Part shown: positions 1-7,705 of the stretch, piece by piece
Layout of the letters: the number at the start of each line of letters is the position of its first letter
Position numbering within the stretch: the first letter of the stretch is position 1
Virus record (IMG/VR): IMGVR_UViG_3300028840_001395
Location: 310,001-374,000 of that record
Direction: 5' to 3' (one strand)
DNA length: 64,000 nt
From: a virus
The notes under the pieces: model-generated
What the model saw: the letters and a program-made list of their open reading frames with translations, nothing else
What the model was told of the DNA's origin: nothing
The model's database searches: none
Program-made: the position numbers and the translations under genes

Positions 1-643
1 GCAACGCGATGTGCCCGACCTGTCGGGGCTGTATCTCGACTCGGGGTACGTCCATCCCTTTGAGATGCTCCAGCACCTTCGGGAACGCAGCCCGTTTGAG
101 TCCGAGCATGTCGATGCACTCGGTTGTCCGAGGGCCGATGACCCCATCCACGGGTCCGCAGTTCCGACCAACCCGATGAAGCTGGGCCTGCACGAATCTC
201 TCTTCGGCCTTGTCGCCCTTCCAGACCCCGGCATCCACCTGGGCAGCACAGCACATCGAGGGCCACGCCAGATGGCCACGCCCCTCGGACATGAGGCGGT
301 CATAGACGATGCGCCACAGCCCGCAGAAGTGGAACACGTCGTCTGCACCCGACCCGGCCAGGGGATAGCGGTTCCAGGGGGTGAACCCGAGCGGAACAGC
401 ATGACCCCAGGCTGCATTGAGCGCCTGCTGGGGGCCAGCACCCTCCTGGTGGAGTCGGAGCACCACCTGACGGCCTGCCTGGCAGAGGGAGAGAGGGCCT
501 TCCGGGGGCGGCACGGCTGGTGGAGCCGGGATGAGACTCACCCGCCATCCATTCTCGGTGGCGTTCTCCTCCAGGGTCTTGAGGGCTTCGATGGTGTCCG
601 CAGCGAGGGCTACCCCTTTGTGGTTGTAGAGTTGCTCTCGCAT
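1..643 (-). CDS. Peptidoglycan-binding-like phage protein (3' end outside window)
   Basis: This open frame begins at an ATG at 643 with a good ribosome site (GGAGG six bases upstream) and reads without a stop to the window edge, giving at least 214 residues. The N-terminal third is Pro-rich around residues 45-55. The middle (about 60-150) is Trp/Cys-containing and unrecognised. Residues about 155-185 match the PG_binding_1 pattern: a helix with V-Q-A-Q-L, then G-P-V-D-G-V-I-G-P-R-T at the position of the usual G-x-V-D-G-x-F-G-x-x-T. That fold binds cell-wall peptides and is common in endolysins and spike-associated hydrolases, so a role in lysis or wall binding is plausible. No catalytic domain is visible in the part present. 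It is the last leftward gene here, separated from the metallophosphoesterase by about 40 bases. Confidence 0.7.
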   Translation of the reverse strand, partial: MREQLYNHKGVALAADTIEALKTLEENATENGWRVSLIPAPPAVPPPEGPLSLCQAGRQVVLRLHQEGAGPQQALNAAWGHAVPLGFTPWNRYPLAGSGADDVFHFCGLWRIVYDRLMSEGRGHLAWPSMCCAAQVDAGVWKGDKAEERFVQAQLHRVGRNCGPVDGVIGPRTTECIDMLGLKRAAFPKVLEHLKGMDVPRVEIQPRQVGHIAL

Positions 644-685
644 CACGGGCCTCCAATCAGGTGCGGCTGATAGGCTAGCTACCGC

Positions 686-1414
686 TCACACCTCGATGAC
701 CTTCTTCCAGTCGAACCCAGCGTTCTCCTCCCGCCGGAGATAGCCGAACGGGTTGCAGATGAGCCGAGTCTTGCCGATGGTGAAGTCGTGGGAGTCGTGG
801 GTGTGACCGTAGACCCAGACTTCGGGCTGGGCCTCCCGGATGACCCCCTCCATGTCACAGGTGAAGAAGTAGTTCAAAGGCTCACCCTTGAACCGAGGGT
901 GACTCCCCTTGGGCGTCGGGACGTGATGCGTGACCACGATGTCGTCCGACTGGACAGTTTCCGCGAGAAACTGGCGCGAAGCCTGATTAAGTGCCGGGAA
1001 CCAGTCGGTGAACCCTCCGTTGATGATATGGAAATCATTGAGCCTTACGCGATAGGGGTGAGATTCTGGTTTGTCCTCGAACCAGAGAGTGCAGCCAACA
1101 AATCTCTGACCCTCGATGGTCACCGTGTCGTTCTCAAGGACGTGGAGGTTGGGGAGTTCCTCCTGTGCCCTTTGGAGGATACCAAGGATGCCCCGGCGGG
1201 TCGAGTGATAGAACTCGTGGTTCCCCATCACGTACACGACATGCGGCACCCGCTGACAGAGAAGGGTCAGGCAGTATCCGAGGTTGAAGTGGATACCCAA
1301 GTCCCCGGCAATGACCAGGACATCGGTGCCATCGAGAGGGATCTCATCGCAGAAGTACTTTCCCCGATCATGGTGGAATTCTGCGTGGATATCGCTCACG
1401 ATTTGGACTCTCAT
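686..1414 (-). CDS. Calcineurin-like metallophosphoesterase
   Basis: The 242-residue protein carries the full metallophosphoesterase signature: D8-I-H10 at the N-terminus, G37-D38, G64-N65-H66-E67, a V-T-H-H motif near residue 160 and G-H-T-H near 208. These residues bind two metal ions and hydrolyse phosphomono- or diesters. I chose the ATG at 1414 because GAGGAGG lies five bases before it; an upstream ATG at 1432 would place that Shine-Dalgarno inside the gene. The short single-domain form is common in phages and bacteria, and the substrate cannot be told from sequence. It is divergent from the helicase gene and cytosolic, with no signal peptide. It could act on nucleic acid ends or nucleotides during infection, but that is inference. 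Confidence 0.9.
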   Translation of the reverse strand: MRVQIVSDIHAEFHHDRGKYFCDEIPLDGTDVLVIAGDLGIHFNLGYCLTLLCQRVPHVVYVMGNHEFYHSTRRGILGILQRAQEELPNLHVLENDTVTIEGQRFVGCTLWFEDKPESHPYRVRLNDFHIINGGFTDWFPALNQASRQFLAETVQSDDIVVTHHVPTPKGSHPRFKGEPLNYFFTCDMEGVIREAQPEVWVYGHTHDSHDFTIGKTRLICNPFGYLRREENAGFDWKKVIEV

Positions 1415-1496
1415 GTCGGCCTCCTCGACCATTCTACCCTATCGAGAGCAATAAAGCGTCTATGCTCGGGTATCAGTGAGACTTGAGGAGAGGGCA
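1415..1496. promoter_or_regulatory. Divergent intergenic region, probable promoters
   Basis: This 82-base gap separates two divergent genes, so each should start transcription here. Candidate -10 hexamers are TATGCT at 1461-1466 (rightward, with CCTATC 17 bases upstream) and TAGAAT at 1431-1436 on the minus strand. Neither has a good TTGACA-like partner, and neither matches closely the TCTTAT-N17-TAGTCT element seen elsewhere in the window. The assignment is from context and weak motifs only. Confidence 0.35.
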
Positions 1497-4400
1497 ATGA
1501 ACAAGCCGAACGCCAAGCGGGTCAGCAAGCGATACCTCAAGGGCACCATGAAGCGGACGGCTGCCCCCAGAGGGGGAGGCGGTCGTGTCACCCCGAAGAT
1601 GATGGTGGACTTCATCAACTTCGAGGTAGCCCTCGCCACCTACATCCGGTGGCTCGTCAACCAGGACAAGAAAACTGACCCCCTGGCCGCCGAGGGAAAG
1701 GCCATCCTCCGCAAGATCTTTGGCAGGGCCGTCTCCGGCATGGAGAAATACCTGGAGAGCGTGGCCCTTGAAGCCAATCTCAAGCAGATCGGCATGGCGT
1801 ACCGGAAGGCCCGTCGAGGGAAGGACGTTCGTGCCGTCCGGCTGCACGCCGAGTTCTACTCCACCCTCCTGCCCTGGCTCAAGAAGAACCAGAAGCTCAA
1901 GACCACCCTGGATGACCAGCAAGCCGTCGATCTGGCCCGTCGCATCGCCCGTATCTGTCAGGAGGAGGGTCTCGAATCCAGACTGAACCAGGCGGCAGGC
2001 ACCAAGGCGGTGTCCTCCTTCAAGCAGGGCTACAAGTGGATTCGGAAGGCAGCCGAGGCCGTGGGTGCCGGGCTGACCGAGACCGAGCGCGTGTTGGCGG
2101 ACGCCTCCCTGGCGAAGTCACTGGGTGGTGAGCTGCAGGACATCGAGGCCCGCATCGCTCTGACCGACCCGAACACCCCCGAGGCAGCAGACCTGGAAGA
2201 AGAGCGTCTGAGCATCCTCGACCAGATCGAGGATCTGGCGGCGAACACCCCCGACAAGAGCGTCGTCATGGCGACGGCTGCTTCGGCACAGGATGCCGGG
2301 GGGCAGGAGTTCGCCACCGCGATGGGCAAGGAGATGTCGCTCTCCGAAGATCAGGAAGACGCGATGATGGTCCGGGACCGGGGCATCATCGCTGCCGGAG
2401 CGGGGTCGGGCAAGACCCGCGTGCTGGCAGCGAAGGTCGGCTATCACGTCAAGGAGCTTGGCGTGCCTCCAAGTGCCATCCTCGCTACGAGCTTTACCAA
2501 CAAGTCCTCCGCCGAGCTGATCAAGCGCATCGAGGAGAAGGCCGGAGTCAAGATCGGGAAGGGTGACAAGGGTGGCTTCGGCACGACCCACTCCATTGCC
2601 CTGAAGTTCCTCTACAACCAGGCCCGTCCGTTCCTGAGATCCAACGGCTACATCGGTAAGAAGGAGACCTACAAACAGATCAAGCTCATTCGTCTGGCCA
2701 TTGAGCAGGTGCAGATGCCGGGCGGCGGTGAAGACCAGGCCCCCGAGCCGGTGGGATTCTGGGAGGGCAAGGCGGTCGGCAAGAAGTCTCCGGGCAAGAC
2801 CCCGGCGGATATCTCTCAGAGTCCGGACGTTGACCCGCCTGACCCCGATGTGGCGATGGAAGCCGAAAGGCTGGATAACTTCCAGGATGCCATTGATGAT
2901 GCCAAGGGCTACTTCCGTTCCATCATCCGCAATCGAGACAGACGCCCCGCAGGGATGGTCGCATGGGCTGAACGGGCTATGGACCTCCTGGAGCGCCTTG
3001 AGAACATGGACCCGGAGAGCCTCTCCGCTGCGGACAAGAAGGATCTCAACTACTTCTTCGAGAAGGCCCAGAACAGCCCATACGCCAAGGTGAAGAACTA
3101 CCGGGTCGCCAAGGACAAGGACGAGGACGAGGGCGGCGAGAAGAAAAAGAAGAAGCACCAGCTCGATGATTACGTCTACTTCAAGAAGCCCGCAGGGGAG
3201 TGGTTCAACCTGAACCGCACGCTGAGCCGTGGCCCGGAGGGCAAGGAGACTCCCATCCCCCTCGGTGAGTTCAAGAATGCCATCTCCATCCTCAAAGGCA
3301 AGGGCATCAGCCCCTCCCAGGCATGGGCCGGTGAGGGTGGATACGGTGAAGGTTCTGACCAGGCTGCCGTCTATGCTGCCTATGAGTGGCTCAAGGGCTC
3401 CAAGGGAGAGCCCAAATTCGCGGGCAAGGGCGACATGGATGACGCCCTGATCGATGCCGTGACCGCTCTCGTGTCCAGCCCCAAGATCCGCCGCCAGATG
3501 CAGAATCGCTTCAAGGTCGTGCTGGTCGATGAAGCCCAGGATCTCAACCGCGTCCAGCACAACCTGTTCGGCCTCATCACGGGCTATCTCGACCCGCAGA
3601 CACTGGAGCCTGCCGAAGACAAGGGGATGACGGCAGACACCTACACCCTCATCGGTGACGACAAGCAGGCCATCTACGAGTTCCGTGGGGCTGACCCCGA
3701 GGAATTCATTGACAAATCCGACATGACCGACGGTGGTGACGACTTCCAGACCAAGCTGCTGGAGACCAACTACCGCTCGGGAGCCGCCATCGTGGATGCA
3801 GCACAGCGGCTCATCGACCACAACGAGAAGCAAGTTCCGATGGTCTGCAAGGCCCACGAGGATCGGACTGGCACGGGCCAGATCCTCTCTCGACCGATGG
3901 AAGACATCGAGGAAGCCGCCATCAACGTGGCCGAGGACATCGAAGAGACCATGAAGATGGGAGGGGGTGAGGACACCAAGTACGCCGACTTCGGTGTCGC
4001 CCTCCGTTCCAACGCCGAAGCCTACGAGTACGGCCTGGAGATGCTCAAGCGGGGCATCCCATTCAAGTCCAACGCCCGGTTCTTCAACGACCGGAACACC
4101 AAGGCGCTCATCGGCTGGATGACTGTCGTGGAACAGGGTCTCGACTCCAGCAGCAAGGAAGCCCTGAAAGCCTTGGGTGACGCAACTGCAGCCCCCTACT
4201 CGAAGCTCAAGGGTGATACCCTGGTCAAGATGCTGCAAGACCGCGTTCCGAAGGACGTGGGGTGGGGCCGCTGGCTTGTGGAGGGAGGCTACCTCCGCAT
4301 CTACGGCAGGATGCAAGACGAGATCAAGAGCTTCACCAACAACGTCGAGAGAGTCGCAGACATGGACGGCACCCCGTCCTCTCTCGTGGAGCGACTGCTC

Positions 4401-5063
4401 GTAATCGAGGGCCTCGACGGCGAGAGCATGATGGAAGCCCTCGTAAACAACGTGCGGAACGACGATGAGGTGATGTCTCAGTTGGCGGCAGAGTCGGAGA
4501 ACGGTGTCCCCTCCGAGAGCCAGATTCAGAACATGGCGATGGCCCCCATCCAGCCCTTGATGGGCCTGGCGGAGAGCCAGGAAGACCTGAACGGGGCAAT
4601 GCGGTATGTCCGCCAGCTTCAGAAGGTCAACGAGAAGATCACTTCGGCAGACACCGAGGATGAGATCGACCGGGATGCGGTGACCATCGGCACGATGCAC
4701 TCGTGGAAGGGTCTGGAGTGCCCGCAGATGTTCGTCCCGATGGTCGGTGGCAAGTTCCCCCGCACCCGTATCGGCGTCCCCACATCGCTGGGCATTGAGG
4801 AGGAGGGGGCGGTCGCGGAGCAGGAGGACTTTGCCGAGGAAGGCCCGGATCTCTGGTCGGAGCGTCGGCTCGCCTACGTCGCCATCACCCGCGCCGAGCA
4901 GCGCTGCATCCTGCTCGACATCCCGCATCCGAAGTTCGGCACCCACAGCCAGTTCATCACTGAGGCGTGCGCCCCTCTCGATGACAGTGATGAGGAGGGG
5001 GCCATGCCCAAGCTGGGCCAGGAGATCCGAGAGATTCTGGCCCAGTGGCCGGAGGAGTTCTGA
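1497..5063 (+). CDS. UvrD/Rep-like superfamily 1A DNA helicase with extended N-terminus
   Basis: All superfamily 1A helicase motifs are present in the 1188-residue protein: Walker A G-A-G-S-G-K-T near 301-307, motif Ia T-S-F-T-N-K, motif II V-D-E-A-Q-D near 676, motif III G-D-D-K-Q-A-I-Y-E-F-R-G near 720, motif IV N-Y-R near 758, motif V T-M-H-S-W-K-G-L-E near 1065, and motif VI V-A-I-T-R-A-E-Q-R near 1128. It should be an ATP-driven 3'-5' DNA translocase for phage replication, recombination or repair. It is much longer than typical UvrD (about 720 residues). About 270 residues of unrecognised, Lys/Arg-rich sequence precede the helicase core, and a charged insert (acidic, then poly-Lys, near 540-560) lies between motifs Ia and II. 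The ATG at 1497 has a GAGGAGAGGG ribosome site; an upstream GTG at 1476 is less likely. The next gene overlaps its stop by one base. Confidence 0.95.
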   Translation: MNKPNAKRVSKRYLKGTMKRTAAPRGGGGRVTPKMMVDFINFEVALATYIRWLVNQDKKTDPLAAEGKAILRKIFGRAVSGMEKYLESVALEANLKQIGMAYRKARRGKDVRAVRLHAEFYSTLLPWLKKNQKLKTTLDDQQAVDLARRIARICQEEGLESRLNQAAGTKAVSSFKQGYKWIRKAAEAVGAGLTETERVLADASLAKSLGGELQDIEARIALTDPNTPEAADLEEERLSILDQIEDLAANTPDKSVVMATAASAQDAGGQEFATAMGKEMSLSEDQEDAMMVRDRGIIAAGAGSGKTRVLAAKVGYHVKELGVPPSAILATSFTNKSSAELIKRIEEKAGVKIGKGDKGGFGTTHSIALKFLYNQARPFLRSNGYIGKKETYKQIKLIRLAIEQVQMPGGGEDQAPEPVGFWEGKAVGKKSPGKTPADISQSPDVDPPDPDVAMEAERLDNFQDAIDDAKGYFRSIIRNRDRRPAGMVAWAERAMDLLERLENMDPESLSAADKKDLNYFFEKAQNSPYAKVKNYRVAKDKDEDEGGEKKKKKHQLDDYVYFKKPAGEWFNLNRTLSRGPEGKETPIPLGEFKNAISILKGKGISPSQAWAGEGGYGEGSDQAAVYAAYEWLKGSKGEPKFAGKGDMDDALIDAVTALVSSPKIRRQMQNRFKVVLVDEAQDLNRVQHNLFGLITGYLDPQTLEPAEDKGMTADTYTLIGDDKQAIYEFRGADPEEFIDKSDMTDGGDDFQTKLLETNYRSGAAIVDAAQRLIDHNEKQVPMVCKAHEDRTGTGQILSRPMEDIEEAAINVAEDIEETMKMGGGEDTKYADFGVALRSNAEAYEYGLEMLKRGIPFKSNARFFNDRNTKALIGWMTVVEQGLDSSSKEALKALGDATAAPYSKLKGDTLVKMLQDRVPKDVGWGRWLVEGGYLRIYGRMQDEIKSFTNNVERVADMDGTPSSLVERLLVIEGLDGESMMEALVNNVRNDDEVMSQLAAESENGVPSESQIQNMAMAPIQPLMGLAESQEDLNGAMRYVRQLQKVNEKITSADTEDEIDRDAVTIGTMHSWKGLECPQMFVPMVGGKFPRTRIGVPTSLGIEEEGAVAEQEDFAEEGPDLWSERRLAYVAITRAEQRCILLDIPHPKFGTHSQFITEACAPLDDSDEEGAMPKLGQEIREILAQWPEEF

Positions 5064-5866
5064 TGGGCACCTACGTTCAGATCAGCCGTGATGAGCTAGA
5101 ACAGTGGATCAGCGGCCTCCCCCTCAAGGGCAAGTGGCAGGTCAAGCCCGGCTATGCTGGCGTCTACCTCCTTCCGCTGGGCCAGAATGTCGGCGTCAAG
5201 CTCTCCTCGACCATCGGGTCCAAGGACGATGCGATGGGTCGGGGCCGGGCCTCGATGCAACTGGCACTCGTGAGCCTGGTGACGAACCAGGTCTTGAACA
5301 AGAAGGCTCAGGGACAGAAACACTTCAAGCGCACCACGAACTGGAAGACCACCTGGCGCAAGGGCTTCGACCGGCTCAAGCAGGCCTACCTCAAGGCCCA
5401 GGGCTTCTACGACGCCATCGCGGTCATCGAGGACCGAGAGAAGTACAAGAACGATCTCCTACGGGAGATCGAGACCGCTCCGGCGTGGGCAGGTCACAAG
5501 ACCCTGGCTGACTTCCACGTCCGACTGGAGAAAGGCGGAGTCCTCACAGCCAAGCAAGTTGGCCTTCTCCGGGCCGAGGTCAGCAAGGCAGTGAAGAATT
5601 CGCCGGTACCGGCAGTGACTCCTGCCGAGCCGTCAGGCTCGCCTATCGATGATTCCCTGGTGGCTCGTCTGCGCGAACTATGGAAGGTCGCTCAGCGGTC
5701 AGGCGATAGCTGGCTCATGGACTTCGCACGGAACATCGGTGAGAAGGTGAAGGCAGGTGAATCCCTCACCCCTCGTCAGGAGGCGGTGATGGAGAAGAAT
5801 CTGAAACGCCATCGCTTGGCTAGTCTGATTCGGGAGCGTCTGGCCGTGGTCGAAGAACTTCCTTGA
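5063..5866 (+). CDS. Protein of unknown function coupled to the helicase
   Basis: The ATG at 5063 shares one base with the helicase stop (TGATG) and sits behind GGAGGAG, so translation is coupled. The 267-residue product is basic. Residues 1-110 contain a compact segment with V-K-L-S-S-T-I-G-S, a Met/Gly/Arg-rich stretch (A-M-G-R-G-R-A-S-M) and the phrase N-K-K-A-Q-G. Residues 105-175 are helical, and the C-terminal 65 residues form a second helical domain after a Pro-rich linker near 180-195. I believe related proteins exist in other phages but cannot name a family. Coupling to the helicase suggests a partner in DNA metabolism; that is inference. Its 3' end overlaps the convergent gene on the other strand by 47 bases. 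Confidence 0.8.
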   Translation: MGTYVQISRDELEQWISGLPLKGKWQVKPGYAGVYLLPLGQNVGVKLSSTIGSKDDAMGRGRASMQLALVSLVTNQVLNKKAQGQKHFKRTTNWKTTWRKGFDRLKQAYLKAQGFYDAIAVIEDREKYKNDLLREIETAPAWAGHKTLADFHVRLEKGGVLTAKQVGLLRAEVSKAVKNSPVPAVTPAEPSGSPIDDSLVARLRELWKVAQRSGDSWLMDFARNIGEKVKAGESLTPRQEAVMEKNLKRHRLASLIRERLAVVEELP

Positions 5867-6101
5867 TATCTCCGAGCTGAAGAATCTTCCCCCGACGAAC
5901 AACGGCACCCCCATACATCACAGGCTTGACCTTGACGCGCTTGGCGAAGTTGCCGGTCACTTTCTCCACCTCGGTGGTGCGGAAACCGTTGTCGTAGTAG
6001 GTCACAGCATCCCCGGCCTTGACCTTCTTCACGTCCCCAACAGCAGGGCTCCGGCCACTCGCGGCACGGTAGATGACTTCGTATTTCTCATTAGTTTCCA
6101 T
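5820..6101 (-). CDS. Small protein, possible SH3-like barrel, unknown function
   Basis: This 93-residue ORF starts at ATG 6101. The sequence is rich in short alternating beta segments broken by glycines (G-D-V-K-K-V-K-A-G-D-A-V near residues 22-33, then a V-K-V-K-P strand, then K-I-L-Q-L-G-D-I-K). That is compatible with a small SH3/KOW-like barrel, but no family is recognised. It is the last gene of the leftward cluster and has its own unusual leader: its start codon lies in one arm of a perfect 13-bp inverted repeat. Its 3' end overlaps the convergent gene by 47 bases, so one of the two ends might be slightly misassigned, although both frames look coding. Confidence 0.65.
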   Translation of the reverse strand: METNEKYEVIYRAASGRSPAVGDVKKVKAGDAVTYYDNGFRTTEVEKVTGNFAKRVKVKPVMYGGAVVRRGKILQLGDIKEVLRPRPDAPESD

Positions 6102-6139
6102 TGGATACCTCTCCCTTACTATACTCTATCCAATGGAAA
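6095..6139 (-). promoter_or_regulatory. 13-bp inverted repeat over a start codon, with -10-like element in the loop
   Basis: TTTCCATTGGATA at 6095-6107 and its exact complement at 6127-6139 flank a 19-base loop. On the minus strand the loop holds TATAGT (6118-6123) and a GGGAGAGG ribosome site, and the 3' arm contains the start codon of the downstream gene. A read-through transcript could fold the AUG into a stem, whereas a transcript starting from the loop could not. It could equally be an operator palindrome. The inverted repeat is directly seen; its function is inferred. Confidence 0.55.
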
Positions 6140-6156
6140 TTGAACCCCCTAGCGAG

Positions 6157-6885
6157 TCATCGGACGCAGCGGACGTGTCTCTCGTTGTTCTTGTGCGCCG
6201 TGAAGATCCACCCGTGAGAGAAAGACAGCCCCCACAGGGCCATCTCGTTATAGGAGGTCGAACTCCAGTGGATCTCACCGTCCAGGCAGTTTCCTCCGAG
6301 TCCCCCGGCCCAGTAGCAACCGCCCTCGGCACCACCCCCGAAGTTGCAGACCCCGTTGCATGTTGCATCCCAACAGTCTGTATCGTCCAATATGTCCCCG
6401 CTGTAGAACTTGCACTCGTGCGTGAGAGGGCACGACCCACCGGCCTCTACTGCGGGGCAGCCCCGCACCAACGACCGAAGCTCATCGATGGTGGGAAGCC
6501 TCATGCCCATGCCTTCGCAGTAGGTCTCGGCATCCGCGTAGGCGCGATCCTCGTCCGGGGTCTGCTCCCACTCCAGGCCCGTCGCGGGGTCGATGCAGGT
6601 CGAGCCATCGCACTCCAGGGACGTATCCGCGTCCGTGTCGGCGTCGGTGTCCGTGTCGGTGTCCGTATCGGTGTCCGTATCGGTGTCGGCGTCCGCGTCG
6701 CTATCGGCGTCTCCGGCCCCGCAGCTTCCTCCTTCGGGGATGCAGAAGCCCTCGCAGCACTCGAACCCACCCGGACAACCCTCGCTGGCATCACAGGCGA
6801 AGCGAGTCCCGGTCAAGTCCGTGTCCGTTCCACAGCCCGCGAGAGCGAAGCTGAACGCGATCAGGATGGTCAGCCAGGTCTTCAT
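6157..6885 (-). CDS. Lipoprotein with Asp-Thr repeat linker and DUF1566 (Lcl C-terminal) domain
   Basis: The 242-residue product begins with a lipoprotein signal peptide and lipobox L-A-G-C (C18), so it should be lipidated and exported. Residues 30-56 are a Cys-rich knot-like segment (eight cysteines). Residues 59-88 are a nearly pure Asp-Ala/Asp-Thr repeat. Residues about 97-242 match the DUF1566 pattern: D-x-A-T-G-L-x-W, Y-A-D-A-E-x-Y-C, R-L-P-T-I-D-E-L, W-S-S-T-S-Y, and a C-terminal R-H-V-R-C-V-R. This architecture is familiar from Myxococcota-type surface lipoproteins and unexpected for a phage. It starts one base inside the stop of the upstream gene (TGATG). It may alter the host surface during lysogeny or infection; that is inference. 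Confidence 0.85.
   Translation of the reverse strand: MKTWLTILIAFSFALAGCGTDTDLTGTRFACDASEGCPGGFECCEGFCIPEGGSCGAGDADSDADADTDTDTDTDTDTDTDADTDADTSLECDGSTCIDPATGLEWEQTPDEDRAYADAETYCEGMGMRLPTIDELRSLVRGCPAVEAGGSCPLTHECKFYSGDILDDTDCWDATCNGVCNFGGGAEGGCYWAGGLGGNCLDGEIHWSSTSYNEMALWGLSFSHGWIFTAHKNNERHVRCVR
6622..6711. repeat. In-frame hexanucleotide tandem repeat coding for an Asp-Thr/Asp-Ala linker
   Basis: About fifteen tandem six-base units (variants of GTGTCG/GTATCG read on the plus strand) encode residues 59-88 of the lipoprotein. Gain or loss of units would keep the frame and only change linker length. Confidence 0.85.
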
Positions 6886-7694
6886 CAGAACGTCCCTCCA
6901 ACAGCGAGACCCTTGAAGTCTCGATCCACTGCGGGAGCGACTGCGAATGCCGGTTCGTCCACCTCGAAGAAGTAGAGCAAGAGGGCCGTCACCGCCGCCA
7001 CCCCACCCACTCCAAGGATTACTCCACCAGCGATCTTTTCAGACCTACTTTTCTCTTCGATTTCCTGCACTTCGCTGTAGAACGTGCGGGTCGAGGTGCT
7101 CCGGTCAGCGAGACGCTGAGCTTCCGCGTCATCGGCATAACCCACACCTACCAGGACAGCCCCCGTAACCACGAGAGCGCCCGCCGTTCCTGTGGCCACC
7201 CACGTCCAGAGACGCTTCGGTTCCTGGGCCTCCAACTCAGCCTTGAACAGTCGGCGGAAGAGAACCGCCACCGCGTCAATAGCATCTTCCTCTGTGGCCC
7301 CCCGCAGTCGGCCTGCCTCGCGTCGCTCGACCTGGGCCGTCCGGATGTTGATGAGCTTGATGGAGATCAAGAGGGTCTCGCCCACCTTGTCCATCGAACC
7401 CGCCAGGAGCAAGTCCACTCCCAAGGCCCCGCCGATCTCCGCGAGGCAGGAGTCCTCGTCGCAGCCGACCATTTGCTTCTGTTGCTCGTGGTCGAACATC
7501 CTCTGGATGTCGTCGCGCCCGATGACCTGGTAGTCCCGCAGCCGGGCCGTCTCGTTGGCGAGGAACTCCTCGACCACGCGAGCGATCACCGGGTCAACGC
7601 CCCGGCGCACCTTGATCTCCGTCACGGCCAGCTTCGCTGCCCCCGCAGTCAGCGGGATGAGCAGTAGGACCAGGATGGTGAGGATCTTCTTCAT
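6885..7694 (-). CDS. Exported membrane protein of Myxococcota type
   Basis: The 269-residue protein has a signal peptide (residues 1-19, cleavage near A-G-A-A). Residues 20-150 form an alpha/beta domain with the phrases V-I-G-R-D-D-I-Q, G-C-D-E-D-S-C-L-A-E-I-G-G-A-L-G-V-D and L-L-A-G-S. I recognise this arrangement from deltaproteobacterial CsgG/TolB-like secreted proteins. Two hydrophobic segments follow (about 164-186 and 221-243), joined by a charged segment with helical features. It lies just after the WGR-like gene (11-base gap) and overlaps the lipoprotein by one base, so the two envelope proteins are co-expressed. Neither catalytic residues nor a phage family are evident. A role in envelope modification or superinfection exclusion is only a hypothesis. 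Confidence 0.75.
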   Translation of the reverse strand: MKKILTILVLLLIPLTAGAAKLAVTEIKVRRGVDPVIARVVEEFLANETARLRDYQVIGRDDIQRMFDHEQQKQMVGCDEDSCLAEIGGALGVDLLLAGSMDKVGETLLISIKLINIRTAQVERREAGRLRGATEEDAIDAVAVLFRRLFKAELEAQEPKRLWTWVATGTAGALVVTGAVLVGVGYADDAEAQRLADRSTSTRTFYSEVQEIEEKSRSEKIAGGVILGVGGVAAVTALLLYFFEVDEPAFAVAPAVDRDFKGLAVGGTF

Positions 7695-7705
7695 GTCAGC
7701 CCCCG

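Noticed and set aside
2118-4946. 942-codon open frame antisense to the helicase gene
   Set aside because: It lies opposite a gene with every helicase motif; long antisense frames are expected at this GC content and it shows no recognisable domain or ribosome site.
6073-6975. 300-codon plus-strand frame over the lipoprotein gene
   Set aside because: Its Val/Gly/Arg repeat is the antisense of the Asp-Thr repeat; the minus-strand gene has a signal peptide and known domain.
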